From Theropithecus gelada (taxonomy: Eukaryota; Chordata; Mammalia; Primates; Cercopithecidae), in NCBI RefSeq assembly GCF_003255815.1, contig NC_037682.1, positions 42,346,421 to 42,410,420 on the forward strand: a stretch of DNA of 64,000 nucleotides, written 5' to 3'. The position numbers were made by a program, and so were the translations under genes. The notes under the pieces are model-generated. The model did not search any database and was not told the origin of the DNA. It was given only the letters and a program-made list of their open reading frames with translations. Of the stretch, positions 36,956 to 48,672 are shown in pieces. The first letter of the stretch is position 1; every line of letters starts with the position of its first letter.

Positions 36956-37552
36956 GGCTAAACTTGAAAATTGCTAAGAGTGTAAATTTTAAAAAATAGA
37001 GTGTGTAAGGTACTGCATATTTTCTTTACCTGATTTGGCCATTCCACAGTATATACGTATTTCAGAACATCATGTTGTATTTAAAATACATACAAGTTTT
37101 ACTGTTCAATTAAAAAATACAATATATCTAGAAAACAAAAACAGTAACTCTGCTTTTAAATATATACATAGTGATCTCTTTGTATAAAGCAACATTTTAG
37201 GCTAAAATAAGATGCATGCTACACTACTTGCTAGTAAATAAAACAATAGAATAAAATTTGTGTAAATACTTCTGTCTCAGGGAAAATATTTTATCAGTTT
37301 CTTATGACTACAGAATATACTATAAAAACATCTTCGGTAAATATTTTCCACAGGAGAATATGAGCAAATTTTGGGGAAACGAAAAAATAACAGGATATTT
37401 AATTCCAAAAAATATATGTTTCCTTTTTCTTTTACTCTCATTTTTAAAGGGTCATGTTAGTTCTAACTCAAAAGCAACCATCATTTATAAAAATGAGTTA
37501 ACCTAATCCACATCTTCTTTCTCACTCACAAAACATATGAGTTAAAAAAAAA
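36956..37552. other. Unique AT-rich sequence
   Basis: No gene or named repeat recognised. Confidence 0.5.
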
Positions 37553-37935
37553 TCGGCTTGGCTGTATATGGTGGCTCACGCCGGTAATCTCAGCACACTG
37601 GGAACCCAGGTGAGCAGATACACCTGCAGTCAGGAGTTCAAGACTAGCCTGGCCAACATGGTGAAACCCTGTCTCTGCTAAAAATACAAAAATTTGCCAG
37701 CGTCGTGGTGTAATTCCAGCTACTCGGGAGGCTCAGGCAAGAGAATCACTTGAAACCAGGAGGCAGAGATTTCAGCGAGCTGAGATTGCACCACTACACT
37801 CCAGCCTGGGCTTCAAGGGCAAAGACTCTGTCTCAAAAAACAAAAACAACAACAACAAAAAAAAAAACAAAAAAAAAAACCCAAAAAAACAAAAAACAAA
37901 AACAAAGAAAAGAAAAAAGAAAAAGAAATCAGGAG
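37553..37935 (+). mobile_element. Diverged AluS/J with a long A-rich tail
   Basis: 'ggtggctcacgccggtaatc' through 'gcaccactacactccagcc'. The tail from 37830 is about 100 bases of A with interspersed C and G (caa, aaag units), so the open frames there are meaningless. Confidence 0.93.
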
Positions 37936-38855
37936 GATTTTCTTCTGTGATTTAATTCCGTAACATCTCTAAGATATCCCATCATTTCGTGTAAGATTTG
38001 CAAGCCGAAAAATCTAAGTTTTTGCAGGTTATCAAAGAACATTCAATGGCTTTGCAAACCATGTATGTCATTGGGACTTTCCCGTAATTATAGTTGGCAT
38101 CTTCCTGTGTTGTGACAAATATCTTAGATAATATAATAGACAAAATTCCGGATAATGTTGTCTCAGACAACACAGACCAATGCAGTTTAATATACAATAC
38201 ACTTTTTTTTCTCACTTGATTGACATTTCTTCTCCAGGAGTATTTTATGTCTTGATTCATTCTATGTAGCTCCTACCAAACCTTTGTAGCAGTATCATTA
38301 TGTGATGCAAAGTGATAGTTTAAATTATCTTTGATCTAAGCATGAATTAATGAATGTAGTTAGACTTTGCTTTTATTAATTTACCTCTTGAATTCAGTCA
38401 CTAATGACCCGTCCACTTGAGCACAAAACACTTGATAATTGCTTCAATATCTGATTTTTGATCCAGTTTTTAACAATTCCAAAATGAAAACATTGAAAAG
38501 CTTGTTTATCCTCTTTTCTCTCAATGATATAGTGGAGTCAGGGGGAAGAATATATGTGCTGAAGTAAGCTTTTTCATTACAAAATCTCCTACATAGCAAA
38601 TTCTTTGATGGTTCGGTGAGTGTTACTTTAGGAAAACATAGAAATGCTGCTAGAGGCCACTGCTTTAACAGCACTTGGCTGGTCCTAAAGTAAACCCCTG
38701 GGGCTCCTCTATTGCTATGCCTTATTGCCTCAGCAAAATAATCTTAATTTCATTCTGCAAATAGCCTGTTTATTGAGACAATATATTGAATATTCATAAG
38801 CCACACAGGGACCAGGCTATGGCAGTGGAAGTATGTCTGAGGATATTAAAAAGGG
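37936..38855. other. Unique sequence
   Basis: No gene or named repeat recognised. Confidence 0.5.
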
Positions 38856-38860
38856 AGAAT

Positions 38861-39150
38861 TGGCCTGGTGCGGTAGCTCATGTCTGTAATCCCAGCACTT
38901 TGGGGGACCAAGACAGATGGATTGCTTGAGGTCAGGAGTTCAAAGACCAGCCTGGCCAACATGGCAAAACACTGTCTCTACAAAAATTAGTTGGGCATAG
39001 TGGCACACATCTGTAATCCCAGGTACTTGGGAGGCTGAGACAAGAGAATCGCTTAAACCCAGGAGGCAGAGGTTGCAGTGAGCTGAGATTGCACCATTGC
39101 ACTCCAGCCTGAGTGACAGAGCCAGACTCCATCTCAAAAAAAAAAAAAAA
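38861..39150 (+). mobile_element. AluS/J-type SINE
   Basis: 'ggcctggtgcggtagctcat' to an A15 tail. 'ggagaatt' occurs on both sides (about 38854 and 39156), probably the remains of a target-site duplication. Confidence 0.95.
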
Positions 39151-40700
39151 GGCAGGGGAGAATTTATTTAATTTGTAATATCTACTGAAAATGCAGATCC
39201 TGAATCTCAGTGCATGACCTCCACAGCAGGAGAAATCCACTGACTCACAGGTTAGATTCTATTGAATCCTGAACACTCATATTCTTTCTGGATATTTGTT
39301 TATATGTAATTGAGATCTGGGCAATGATTATATGGAGATATTGGAATAATAGCACATTGTACATGAAAATATAGTTGTACTTAGATGTTAAGCAGGATGA
39401 TTTGTGAGCAAGCCGTGGCAACGAGTAGAAAAGAACTAGCACCTAGAATGAGGATGAGGAAGTGGGGCTTGGAAGCAGGTCTGGACAGGAGTCTAGAAGT
39501 TTATTTATGGCATCTGAGGATCACGACCAAGTTCCCTCAAAAAGAGTTTATACCAGCACAATATGAGATCTATGGCTTCCAAGAAATAATGAGGTAGTGA
39601 AAACCATGTAAGAGCTCCATCTGTGAAGCACCACAAGTACTCAGTGGGATTCAGCAGAGCTCAGTGCCTTTGATCTCTATGAAAACTAAGAGAACTTGAA
39701 AGAAAACAGACCTAGCACGTAGTACTGTAATGTTCTCTTGATCATTCTCCCCATAAATGACTCTGACTTTTTCAAATATGTTTTCCATACTGTTTTCATT
39801 GGGACCTTTCCTTTTCTCTTTCCTCTAACCTTACCTTCTTTCCGCAAGTAAACAGAGAATGTTACTTGGATGCATAAATGTGATGACAGATTCTTTGATG
39901 TTTAGTTTACACAAGAAGTATTTATATTTCTTGCTTTACTCTTCTCTTTCTCTTTTCTACAACCTCCTTATATATCATGAAATTTCCATTTGTTATCTCA
40001 AAAGAATAATAAATTAGACGTTATTTAGATTGAATCTCCACCCCTCAAACCTGATTCTTTCCAGTATACTCTCTATTACTCAAAATAAGATTCGATACAG
40101 CTTATTTCCTATCTATTACAAAGTCACATTGGTTTTATGACCTAAACACCAATCCAGCCTGTCCACTTCTCTCCAACTGACCCATCATGACTGCCCCTAC
40201 CATGGACTCTTATAATTACCTATTAAATATGACTCTAATATTTTCAAATATGTTTTCACCATTTCCAGAATTGCCTTTTCTTACCTTACATCATTACTGG
40301 CCTCTTCATACATGTGTACATATACGCAATTTTACTTAAATGCATAAATATACTGTTAAAGGTGCTTTTGTTTTGTAGTGGAACCTTTATTTTCCTTTGC
40401 TGGTTTTGCTCAATTTTTCTTTTTCAGTCTTATCCCATTTCCATATACATCAAGCCTTTATATCCCCAGATAGTCCATGTTAGCAAATTAGTATAAATCA
40501 CTTCATACTAGTCTCTAGATTCATATGACCATATATACAAATATGTACAGACACATATATATACACATAGGCATATATAAGTTTTGTTGTCATTGTTTTC
40601 TAAGTTATGATCCTCTTATAAATATTTTTCTCACTAAAACCTTGTGTACATTTCTCTTTGGCATACTTTTGGATCTACGTTGATAATGTTTGATGTTATA
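39151..40700. other. Unique sequence with a weak internal duplication
   Basis: No gene is seen. Segments starting near 39755 and 40225 share 'ttttcaaatatgtttt' and a later 'atgcataaat' block at nearly equal spacing. TA-rich runs lie near 40530-40580. Confidence 0.5.
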
Positions 40701-41151
40701 TACTGGTTTTCTATTGCTGCATAACACATCACCACAAACTTGGCAACTTAAAACAACATCCATGTATTAACTTATAGTCTTATAGGTCAGAGGTCTGCAC
40801 AGGCTTGGCTCTTAAGGTCTCATAAGCTCAAAGTCAAGGTGTCAACTTTTAGCTGGAGGCTCTGTGAAAGCTTCCTAGCTGATTAAGTTGCTGGCTGAAT
40901 GTATTTCCTTGTAGGACAGAGTTCTTCATTTTCTTGCTAGCTGTGAGCTTAGAACTAGTCTCTGTTCACAGGGTAATTCTATATTCCTTCTCACATGGCC
41001 ACCTCCATCTTCAAACCAGCTATAGCAGGTGAAGTCCTTCTTATGCTTAGGACCTCTCTGATTTCCTCTTTTGCCATCGGCCAGAAAAAGCTCCCTATTT
41101 TTTAGAAATCATATGATTAGGTGAGACCCATCCAGATAATCACCCTATTTT
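40701..41151 (-). mobile_element. Ancient LTR-like (MaLR/ERVL) repeat, probably antisense, split by L1
   Basis: 'tctattgctgcataacacat' followed by 'gcaacttaaaacaacatcc' is the antisense end of an MLT1-like LTR as I remember it. It appears to resume at 43560 after the L1 insertion. The family is uncertain. Confidence 0.5.
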
Positions 41152-43545
41152 TTTTTCTTCCAAAAAGGATCACTTTTGTAAAAAGTAATTTCAACTTTTA
41201 TTTTAGATTCAAAGATTCAGGGGTTACACATGCAGGTTTCTTACACGGGCATATTTCATGATGATGCTGAGGCTTGGGACATGATTGATCCCTTCACTCA
41301 GTACTGAGCATAGTACCAAATAGGTAATATTTCAACTCTTGCCCCACTCCCTCCATGTTCTAGTAGCCCCCAGTGTCTATTGTTGTCACATTTATGTCCA
41401 TGAGTACCCATTGTTTAGCTACCACTTATAAGTGAGAAAATGTGATATGAGGTTTTCTGGTCATGCATTAATTCGCTTAGGATAATTGCCTCCAGCTGCA
41501 TTCATGCCACTTTGACAGACATGATTTTGTTATTTTGTATAGCTTTGTAGTATCCCATGGTGTATATGTACCACATTTTCTTTACTCAATCCACCATTGT
41601 TATGCAGCTAGGCTGATTCCATGTCTTTGCTATTGTGAATAATGCTGTGATGAACATGTGAGTATATGTGTCTTTTGGGTAGAATGATTTATTTTCTTTT
41701 GGATCTATACCCTGTAATAAAATTGCTGGGTCATATGGTAGTTCTGTTTTAAGTTCTTTGAGAAATGTCTAAGCTACTTTCCACAATGGCTGAACTAATT
41801 TACATTACCACCAATAGTGTATAAGTGTTCCTTTACACAGGTGCAGCCTTGCCAACATCTATTGTGTTATGACTTTTTAATGATAGCCATCCTGACTGAT
41901 GTGAGATGCTATGTCATTGTGGTTTGTGATTTGCATTTCTCTGGCAATTCACGATGTTGGACATTTTATCATAAGATTCTTGGCCACTTAGATGTCTTCT
42001 TTTGAGAAGTGTCTGTTTATATGTTTTGACCATTTTTTAATGGGGTTATTTGGTTTGGTTGTTCAATTATCTAAGTTCTTTATAGATTCTGGCTATTAGA
42101 CCTTTCTCTGATGCATAGTTTGCAAATATTTTCGGTTATTTTGTAAGTTGTCTGTTGACTCTGTTGATAGTTTCCATTCTGTAGGCTGTCTGTTTACTCT
42201 GTTTATAGTGTCTTTTGCTGTGCAGAAGCTCTTTAGTTTAATTAGGTCCTACTTGTCAATTTTTGTTTCTGTTGCAATTGCTTTTGATGACTTAATCATA
42301 AATTCTTTCCCACAGCCAATTTCCTGAATGGCGTAGCCTAGATTTTCTTCTAGAATTCTTGTTGCTTGAGGTCTTATATTTAAATCTTTAATTTAAATTG
42401 AAGTTAACGTTTGTGTATGATAAGAGATAGGGGTCCAGTTTCATTCTTCTGTATATGCCTAACCAGCTATCCCAGCACCATTTATTGAACAGGGAATCCT
42501 TTCCCCATTGCTTATTTTTGTTAACTTTCTCAAAGGTCCTACAAATGTAGGTGTGCAACTTTATTCCTGGGCTCTCTATTCTGTTCCCTTTGTCTATGTT
42601 TCTGTTTGGGTACCAGTAGATGCTGTTTTGGTTACTATGGCTTTATAATACAGTTTGCAACTGAATAATATGATGTCTCCAGTTTTGTTCTTTTTTGCTT
42701 AGGATTGCTTTGGCTATGGGCTCTTTTTTGGTTCCATATTAACTTTAGAATAGTTTTTTCTAACTCTGTGAAAAATGACATTGGCAGTTTGATAGGCATA
42801 ATAAATCTGTAAATTGCTTTGGGCAGTAAGGCAATTTTAACTGTATTGATTCCTCCAATCCATGAGCATGGAATGTTTTTTCATTGGTTTATGTCATCTC
42901 TGATTTCTCTTAGTGGTGTTTTGTGGTTCTTTTTGTAGAGATCTTTCACCTACTTGGTTGGGTGTATTCCTAGGAATTGTGTGTGTGTGTGTGTGTGGCT
43001 ACTGAAAATGGAATTGCATTTTTTATTTGACTCTCAGCTTGAACATTACTGGTTTATAGAAATGCTACTGATTTTTGTACATTGATTTTTGTATCCTGAA
43101 ACTTTTACCAGTTTACTTATCATTCATCATTTATCAGTTCCAGGAGCCTTTTGGTGGAATCTATAGGTTTTTCTAGGTATAGAATCATATCATCAGTGAA
43201 GAGAGATAGTTTGGCTCCCCCCTTTTCTATTTGGATTCTTTTTGTTTCTTTCTGTTGCCTCATTGCTCTGGCAAGGACTTCCAGAACTACGCTGAATAGA
43301 AGTGGTGAAGGCAAACATCCTTGTCATGTTCCAGTACTCAAGGGGAATGCTTCCAGCTTTTGCTCATTAATATGATATTGGCTGTGGGTTTGTCATATAT
43401 GGCTCTTATTATTTTGAGATATGTTCCTTTACTGCCTAGTTTGTTGAGGGTTTTTATCATGAAGGAATATTGAATTTTATAGAAAGCTTTTCCCACATCT
43501 ATTGAGATTATCATATGGTTTTCATTTTTAATTCTGTTTATGTGG
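41152..43545 (-). mobile_element. 5'-truncated L1PB-type LINE, antisense, about 2.4 kb
   Basis: Covers the 3' UTR and the C-terminal part of ORF2. 'aatcaccctatttt' flanks it exactly at 41138-41151 and 43546-43559. On the minus strand at 43120-43314 a frame of 64 codons reads as L1 reverse transcriptase, with the polymerase box as F-T-D-D. The rest of ORF2 is broken by stops and indels. A (GT)n tract lies at 42979-42999. The element cannot encode a working ORF2 protein. Confidence 0.96.
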
Positions 43546-43794
43546 AATCACCCTATTTTAAAGTCAACAGAGCTATATAAAAATGTAATAATGGGAGTAA
43601 TATTTTATCATATTAACAGAGCAATTTTTAGAATTTTGTCTACCAAAGTGTATCACTATTTTCTTACGTTTTGTGGATGTGTAATATTTAAATGGTAGTG
43701 CCATAATGTATCCAATCATTCCTCTATTGATGGATTTTCATTCCTTTCCCTCATTTAATCATGACAACACTTATACCCATCTTCCACTAAAACA

Positions 43795-44325
43795 CTTTAG
43801 TAGCCACAAGGCCCTGTGTCTTCCTGCCCCTACCTACCTCTCCATTCCCCTTGACTGACAATCGCATTCCTTTGCATTGTGTGCTTTCAGTCACAGTTCA
43901 TCTTGTAGTCTTGTGAACTATACCATTTCTTTCTCACCACAAGAACTAGGTAAATGTTTTTCCAATGCCTGAAATGCATCATGCATATATATACACACAA
44001 CACTCAAATTTGTTTTTATCAATCTTATGTCTTCTATTAGATCTAAGACATCAATTCTCTAGATATATCTTCCTTGGATTTTCTAAGTAGGTCATTTATT
44101 CCTCCCATACTTTCATGCATCCACTCCTTATAGTTATTAAATTTTCAAATTCATGTGTGTGATCAAACATTAGTAACAGTCCCTTTAACTAGACCACAGT
44201 TTCAATTGATGCAGGGCTCTTTTTCCCTGGCTTTTTTGTTTTACATTTCTCACTACTATTTGAACCCCTGACATCTACCAGAGTAAGTATTTAAATGTAT
44301 TCAACATATATTTGGTGAATAAATA
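43795..44325 (+). mobile_element. L2 LINE relic
   Basis: 'cacaaggccctgtgtcttcc', 'tacctacctctccattcccc', 'cattcctttgcattgtgtgc' and the end 'ttggtgaataaatag' follow L2 3' order. Confidence 0.7.
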
Positions 44326-44699
44326 GACAAATTGATGTAAATTGCAATAAACATAATAAAAAGATTAAAATATAAATATGATATAAAATAAAATTAAAAT
44401 TTGTAATAGGGCTGTAAGAATAAAATTAAAATATGCAGGCTTGAGATTCAACACTTTGCTACTGCTAAATGTGAATTTTATTTTGACACTTCCTGATGGC
44501 AAAGAAAAAAAAGGGAAATACAGAAGAAAACATAGACATTCTTCAGAGAAAGCAGCGCTGTCTTTCCTTGCACTTAAATCTAAAAGAATGTTTTCACCTG
44601 GGGCTTTGTATAGGATCATAATTTTCCTGAAACTTTTCTCAGCTGTCTTGAATTTTGGGATTAGCTTAATTTGGGTATGATAAGAGTTGTTATCATTAT
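44326..44699. other. Unique AT-rich sequence
   Basis: No gene or named repeat recognised. Confidence 0.5.
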
Positions 44700-45545
44700 A
44701 ATTATGATAGTGAAACTTGTACAGCACTGAAACAGGACAGTTCCCTGACGCTCCCTTGCAGGATGAGTGACAGGGGTGTCGCTCCTCTGTTAGGCCACCA
44801 CCTTGTAAGCTCAACTCCCTTACAGGAGGGGTAACATGCAGATGGGCAGGTGCAGAAGCCAGAGCAAGTGCTTTTTGGGGGCTCTGACTCCATGGTAGCA
44901 TCTAAGGGTGGATGCCTCCGTCTCCTGAAGCCCAAGTGGGCATGTGAGTTACAGTGCACTCTTTTAGTTTTGCCGTCCATGAATGGCTTAAGTGTTAAAC
45001 AGCTCAGTGGACCCTCGGCTTTTTCCCAAGGGCAGAGGGAAAGCATGACAGCTTTCTGAATCCTGAGCTCTTGTCCAACATTCAGGAAAAATCAGTTCAC
45101 ACATGGACTTGAAGGATAGTGAATGTGGAGGTTTTATTGGGTGATGGAGGTGGCTCTCAGTAGGAGGGATGGGGAGCTGAAAAGAGGATGGAGTGTGAAG
45201 ACAATCTTCCCCTAGAGTTTTGCCATCCAGTGGCCAATCTCCTCTCCAACCATCCCCAACTGAACCCCTCTCGATGTTCAAACGATCCTTCTCTTCCTTC
45301 CTTCTCTGCCACACCATTCTGCCGCTCTTTTGCTCTCCTGTTCCTTTGCTTATCTGCTCGTGGAACCTGGGGTTTGGGGTTTATGTGAGTACAGGATAGG
45401 GGAGTATGGCAGGCCAAAAAGCAACATTTGGATGCAAAAACAGAAATGCCTGTTCCCATTTATTGCCACAGGTTTCCAGGCTTGAAGGTGGGTCCTTTGC
45501 CAGGCCACCACCCTCTTCTACCCAGTATTTCCCCATCTCCTGTCC
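44700..45545 (-). mobile_element. ERV1-type LTR, antisense
   Basis: A GC-richer block that reads as an LTR on the minus strand. It has U3 from about 45545, TATA-like 'actcacataaacccc' (plus-strand 45378-45392), and an AATAAA polyadenylation signal followed by 'acctccac' (complement of 45129-45143). A long U5 runs to about 44700. No internal viral sequence adjoins, so it is a solo LTR. The long minus-strand frames here are only LTR read-through. The family is not identified and the ends are approximate. Confidence 0.65.
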
Positions 45546-45549
45546 ATTT

Positions 45550-45740
45550 CAGCACCTACTCTATGCCAGGTACTTTTCAAATACTCCATTATTTCATTAT
45601 TCTTCAGAACAAAAGTCTATCAGGTAGGTGCAATTATTATCTCTTATTTTAACAAGGACTAAATTGAGGCATAGAGAGTTTAAGTAACTTGTCCAACCAA
45701 TAGCATACAGCTAAAAAGTGGCAGTGTGGTGTCTATTTTT
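45550..45740 (+). mobile_element. MIR SINE relic
   Basis: 'cacctactctatgccaggta' followed by 'gaggcatagagagtttaagt' and 'cttgtccaaccaatagcata' are in MIR order. Confidence 0.8.
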
Positions 45741-46425
45741 CTTGTCATGTAATGGAATCAAAACAATCATTGGTATTAGTAAAGAAAACAGTTATTACAG
45801 GTAAAAATTCTTCAAAGGTTTAATAATCTATTTCCAAACTCCTCACTGCCCAAATATGTTATACTAAATTACGTAATAAGCAGTTGAAGAGACTGGTCTA
45901 CATTTGATTATTTTCTTTGATTTTTCTTCATCTACCCATTTCTTTTGGGAATAAAGCAGTAAAAGAAAAAATGCATTAATGCACCAATGTTTTTGTATTC
46001 TTAAGAGTCTTCTCTTAAAATCACAACCCATCTCTTTATAATCCAGACTAGCAAAAAAGCACATCTGTAGTTATCACCAGCAGATTCCTGTGGTCGGCTG
46101 TTTTGATCACCATCATGTGTAACTATTACGCAACTCCCCTAATCATTACAATGCTGTTACATATTAATTAAAATCAGCAAATATGTTTGGTAGTATCATT
46201 GAATTTCTAAATTTTAAATAAAACATTTAAATTAGAAATGAAGACACGTATTACATTAAGAAATACACACAGCAATTTATCAATGGAAAGGAAGAAACTC
46301 AATATGAAAGTAAGAAAAAGTTCGGCATGGCAAATGCTGCCCAGAAGACACCAGAAAGGAGATAAAATATTTGAGAAAAAAGTAGAAGATAAATTACAGC
46401 AATCAGATTAAACACTACTTTCGCA
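45741..46425. other. Unique sequence
   Basis: No gene or named repeat recognised. Confidence 0.5.
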
Positions 46426-46427
46426 AT

Positions 46428-46580
46428 ATGATTTCATTTCATCCCCAGAACAGTTTTATAATTAGTTGGTTTTATTCTCATTTTACAGATGAATATAATG
46501 AACACTAGAGGTTAGTTTACCTATGGTAGGAGTATAGGCAATATCTGAACTCAGCTTCAACGCAGATTGATTCCATGGTC
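46428..46580 (+). mobile_element. MIR SINE relic
   Basis: 'ttctcattttacagatgaat' and 'tatctgaactcagcttcaac' match MIR in spacing. Confidence 0.7.
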
Positions 46581-46639
46581 AATGCAGAATGATTATGTTT
46601 AGCAGGCATGTATCAAAAACTCACCTTGGGAACACATTC

Positions 46640-46960
46640 TACAGCGGCCTGCAGTCCAGAATAACTGAAAAAATAAATTGAGGCCAGGAGCACTCAATTA
46701 AATAAATAATCACAGACAAATAAATGGAGAAATTTTGGTTTAAGGCAAATGGCAAAACCTTGATAGAGTTACAAACATGATATAGAGAAGAAAGAGAGGC
46801 ATATAAAATTCCTGGTTGTATCTCGACAGGCATCTTGGAGAGTGTGAAATTTGAGTGGGATTCAGAAATATTTGTATTGGGTTTATATGGGGAAAAGAAC
46901 ATTCTAGGTAGAGGAAACAGCTTGAGCAAAAAGCCAGAGGCAAGAAAAAGAAATCAGAAT
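46640..46960 (-). mobile_element. Possible L2 relic, antisense
   Basis: 'aacattctaggtagaggaaa' and 'cagcttgagcaaaaagcc' resemble an antisense L2 segment. The rest is too diverged to be sure. Confidence 0.45.
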
Positions 46961-47809
46961 TGTAAAAGAAAAAAAGCTTGGTAAGTCAATAAAACTGAAA
47001 AAAAAAAAAAAAAAAAAAGCAGTTGCATGAAAAATGTAATCAGAGATGATTTTTAAAAGATAGAGAAGGCACAAAATTTGAAGAGTTTTAAAAGGAAGGC
47101 TGAGGTTTTGAACTTAACTCTTTTGCCCAGAGCTCGCCCTAGGCTATTTTTTTTTTTTAAACCCAGAAGAGATAACATAACTATGGAAAAACAGGAGGAA
47201 GTTGTTTTGACTCATTTAAGGATGTCAACATCTTCTCAAATGTTTGATATGTTTTTGAACACTGCTTTCCAAGACCTGAAATGTCATGAAAAAGGATTTG
47301 ACAAGGATGTTCACAACAGTACAAAATCTAAGCTCCTCCAGTGCAAAATTCTTTAGAAAAATGTCATGTGCAGAGAAAGAATTTAAACTACTCTTCAGAG
47401 AATGACAAGATGTAATAAAATCCTGAAAATAAAACTTCCTCCAGTTAAAAAAAAGATAAATAAGTAAAACACTCCATCTACAAAATACTAAATGTGAGTC
47501 CTAGCTACCTAAGGAATGTTGGTTGATCAATAAACATTATAAATAATTTAGAGCACACATATCTCACAAAATGAAGGATGCATTCCCCTCTCTCCAAACA
47601 CTGCACCTCAAAATTGCTTTGAATAATGACAGATGTGAGCATAAAATAAAGAAACAGGAAATTTAAAATAAAAGAAATTGACTAAGTACTTTGACCCAAC
47701 TGTATACTTCTTCATTGAAAGAACTTGTCAGGTAGGGAAGAACTGAAACTGAAAAGGAAAGATACATAAAACGTTGAACTATAATTTGAGTTTTCCACTC
47801 TAGTTGTTA
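46961..47809. other. Unique sequence with an A run
   Basis: A20 lies at 46999-47018. No SINE body is recognised next to it and no gene is seen. Confidence 0.5.
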
Positions 47810-48030
47810 TTTATCCAACAAACACATATAGTACTTACTAGATATAAAGAACTTTTCTAGGCACTTAAAAACTGCAACTTTTAATTTTCATAACAATCTA
47901 ATGAGGTGAGTATAATTATTATCTTCATTGTATGAATGAGAAAACTAAGGTACAGAGATGTTAAGTATCTTGCAGAAAGTCACATGTATTGTCAGGGGCA
48001 GAGCCGGGTCCATGTGCATAACAACTAGAC
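47810..48030 (+). mobile_element. MIR SINE
   Basis: 'gagaaaactaaggtacagag', 'gtcacatgtattgtcagggg' and 'cagagccgggtccatgtgc' are in MIR order. Confidence 0.85.
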
Positions 48031-48139
48031 TATGTTCTTGTTCTCTTCTTTTTCTTTGAAGATTGTTTTCCAAGAGGCAATAAAAATGCCATCATTAGAT
48101 TATGTAAAAAAAAGGCTTATTGAGATTTTACTTTAATAT

Positions 48140-48320
48140 CAGGCATTTTTATCTGCTTGGTTTGCAATAGTGAACTAAACACAAGTAATGAGTCTGACTC
48201 TCTAGACCTCACCTTCTAGTTAGAGGAAGCAGGAAATACATCATCAAACCATTAAATAAGCAAGATTATTTCAAAGAGGAATAAATACTATCAAAAAGAT
48301 AAAAGACTATTTGGTAATAG
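48140..48320 (-). mobile_element. L2 relic, antisense
   Basis: 'ctcaccttctagttagagga' followed by 'ccattaaataagcaag' resembles the antisense L2 region containing the 'attctagtgggg' block. Confidence 0.55.
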
Positions 48321-48658
48321 GAGGATCAAAATATAGAAATGTATACAAAACTGATTTGGAGCATGAGAGACTCAATTGTCTTTCCATCTGACAAAATTAA
48401 TTTGCATATCTCTAGACAAGAATTATCGCTATTAGTTATCTATTACATTTGTAGTTGTTAAATAGCTCAAAGACATTGAAAGGCACAAATCCTACAGCAT
48501 CAAATAACCCAGAAAGATGTCTGACACTATATGAATTTCTTAAATCATTGGTGTTATATGTTATGTGCTAATAACTTAGAAATATATATCCCAAGTCAAA
48601 CATTTTCTCTGTATTTTGAATCACCTACTATTTACTTGATATCTCCACTTGGCTGTCT
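48321..48658. other. Unique sequence
   Basis: The insertion target of the RAD1 retrocopy. Nothing else is seen. Confidence 0.5.
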
Positions 48659-48672
48659 AAAAAACATCTTGA
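48659..48672. repeat. Target-site duplication of the RAD1 retrocopy, 5' copy
   Basis: 'aaaaaacatcttga' is repeated exactly at 50502-50515, right after the poly(A) of the retrocopy. Confidence 0.93.

Noticed and set aside
43120..43314. Reverse-transcriptase-like frame that might suggest a diversity-generating or defence RT
   Set aside because: It is L1 ORF2 inside a truncated L1 bounded by a 14-bp target duplication.
44365..44901. 178-codon open frame on the minus strand
   Set aside because: It overlaps the antisense ERV1 LTR and AT-rich flanks, has no known domain, and is explained by LTR read-through.
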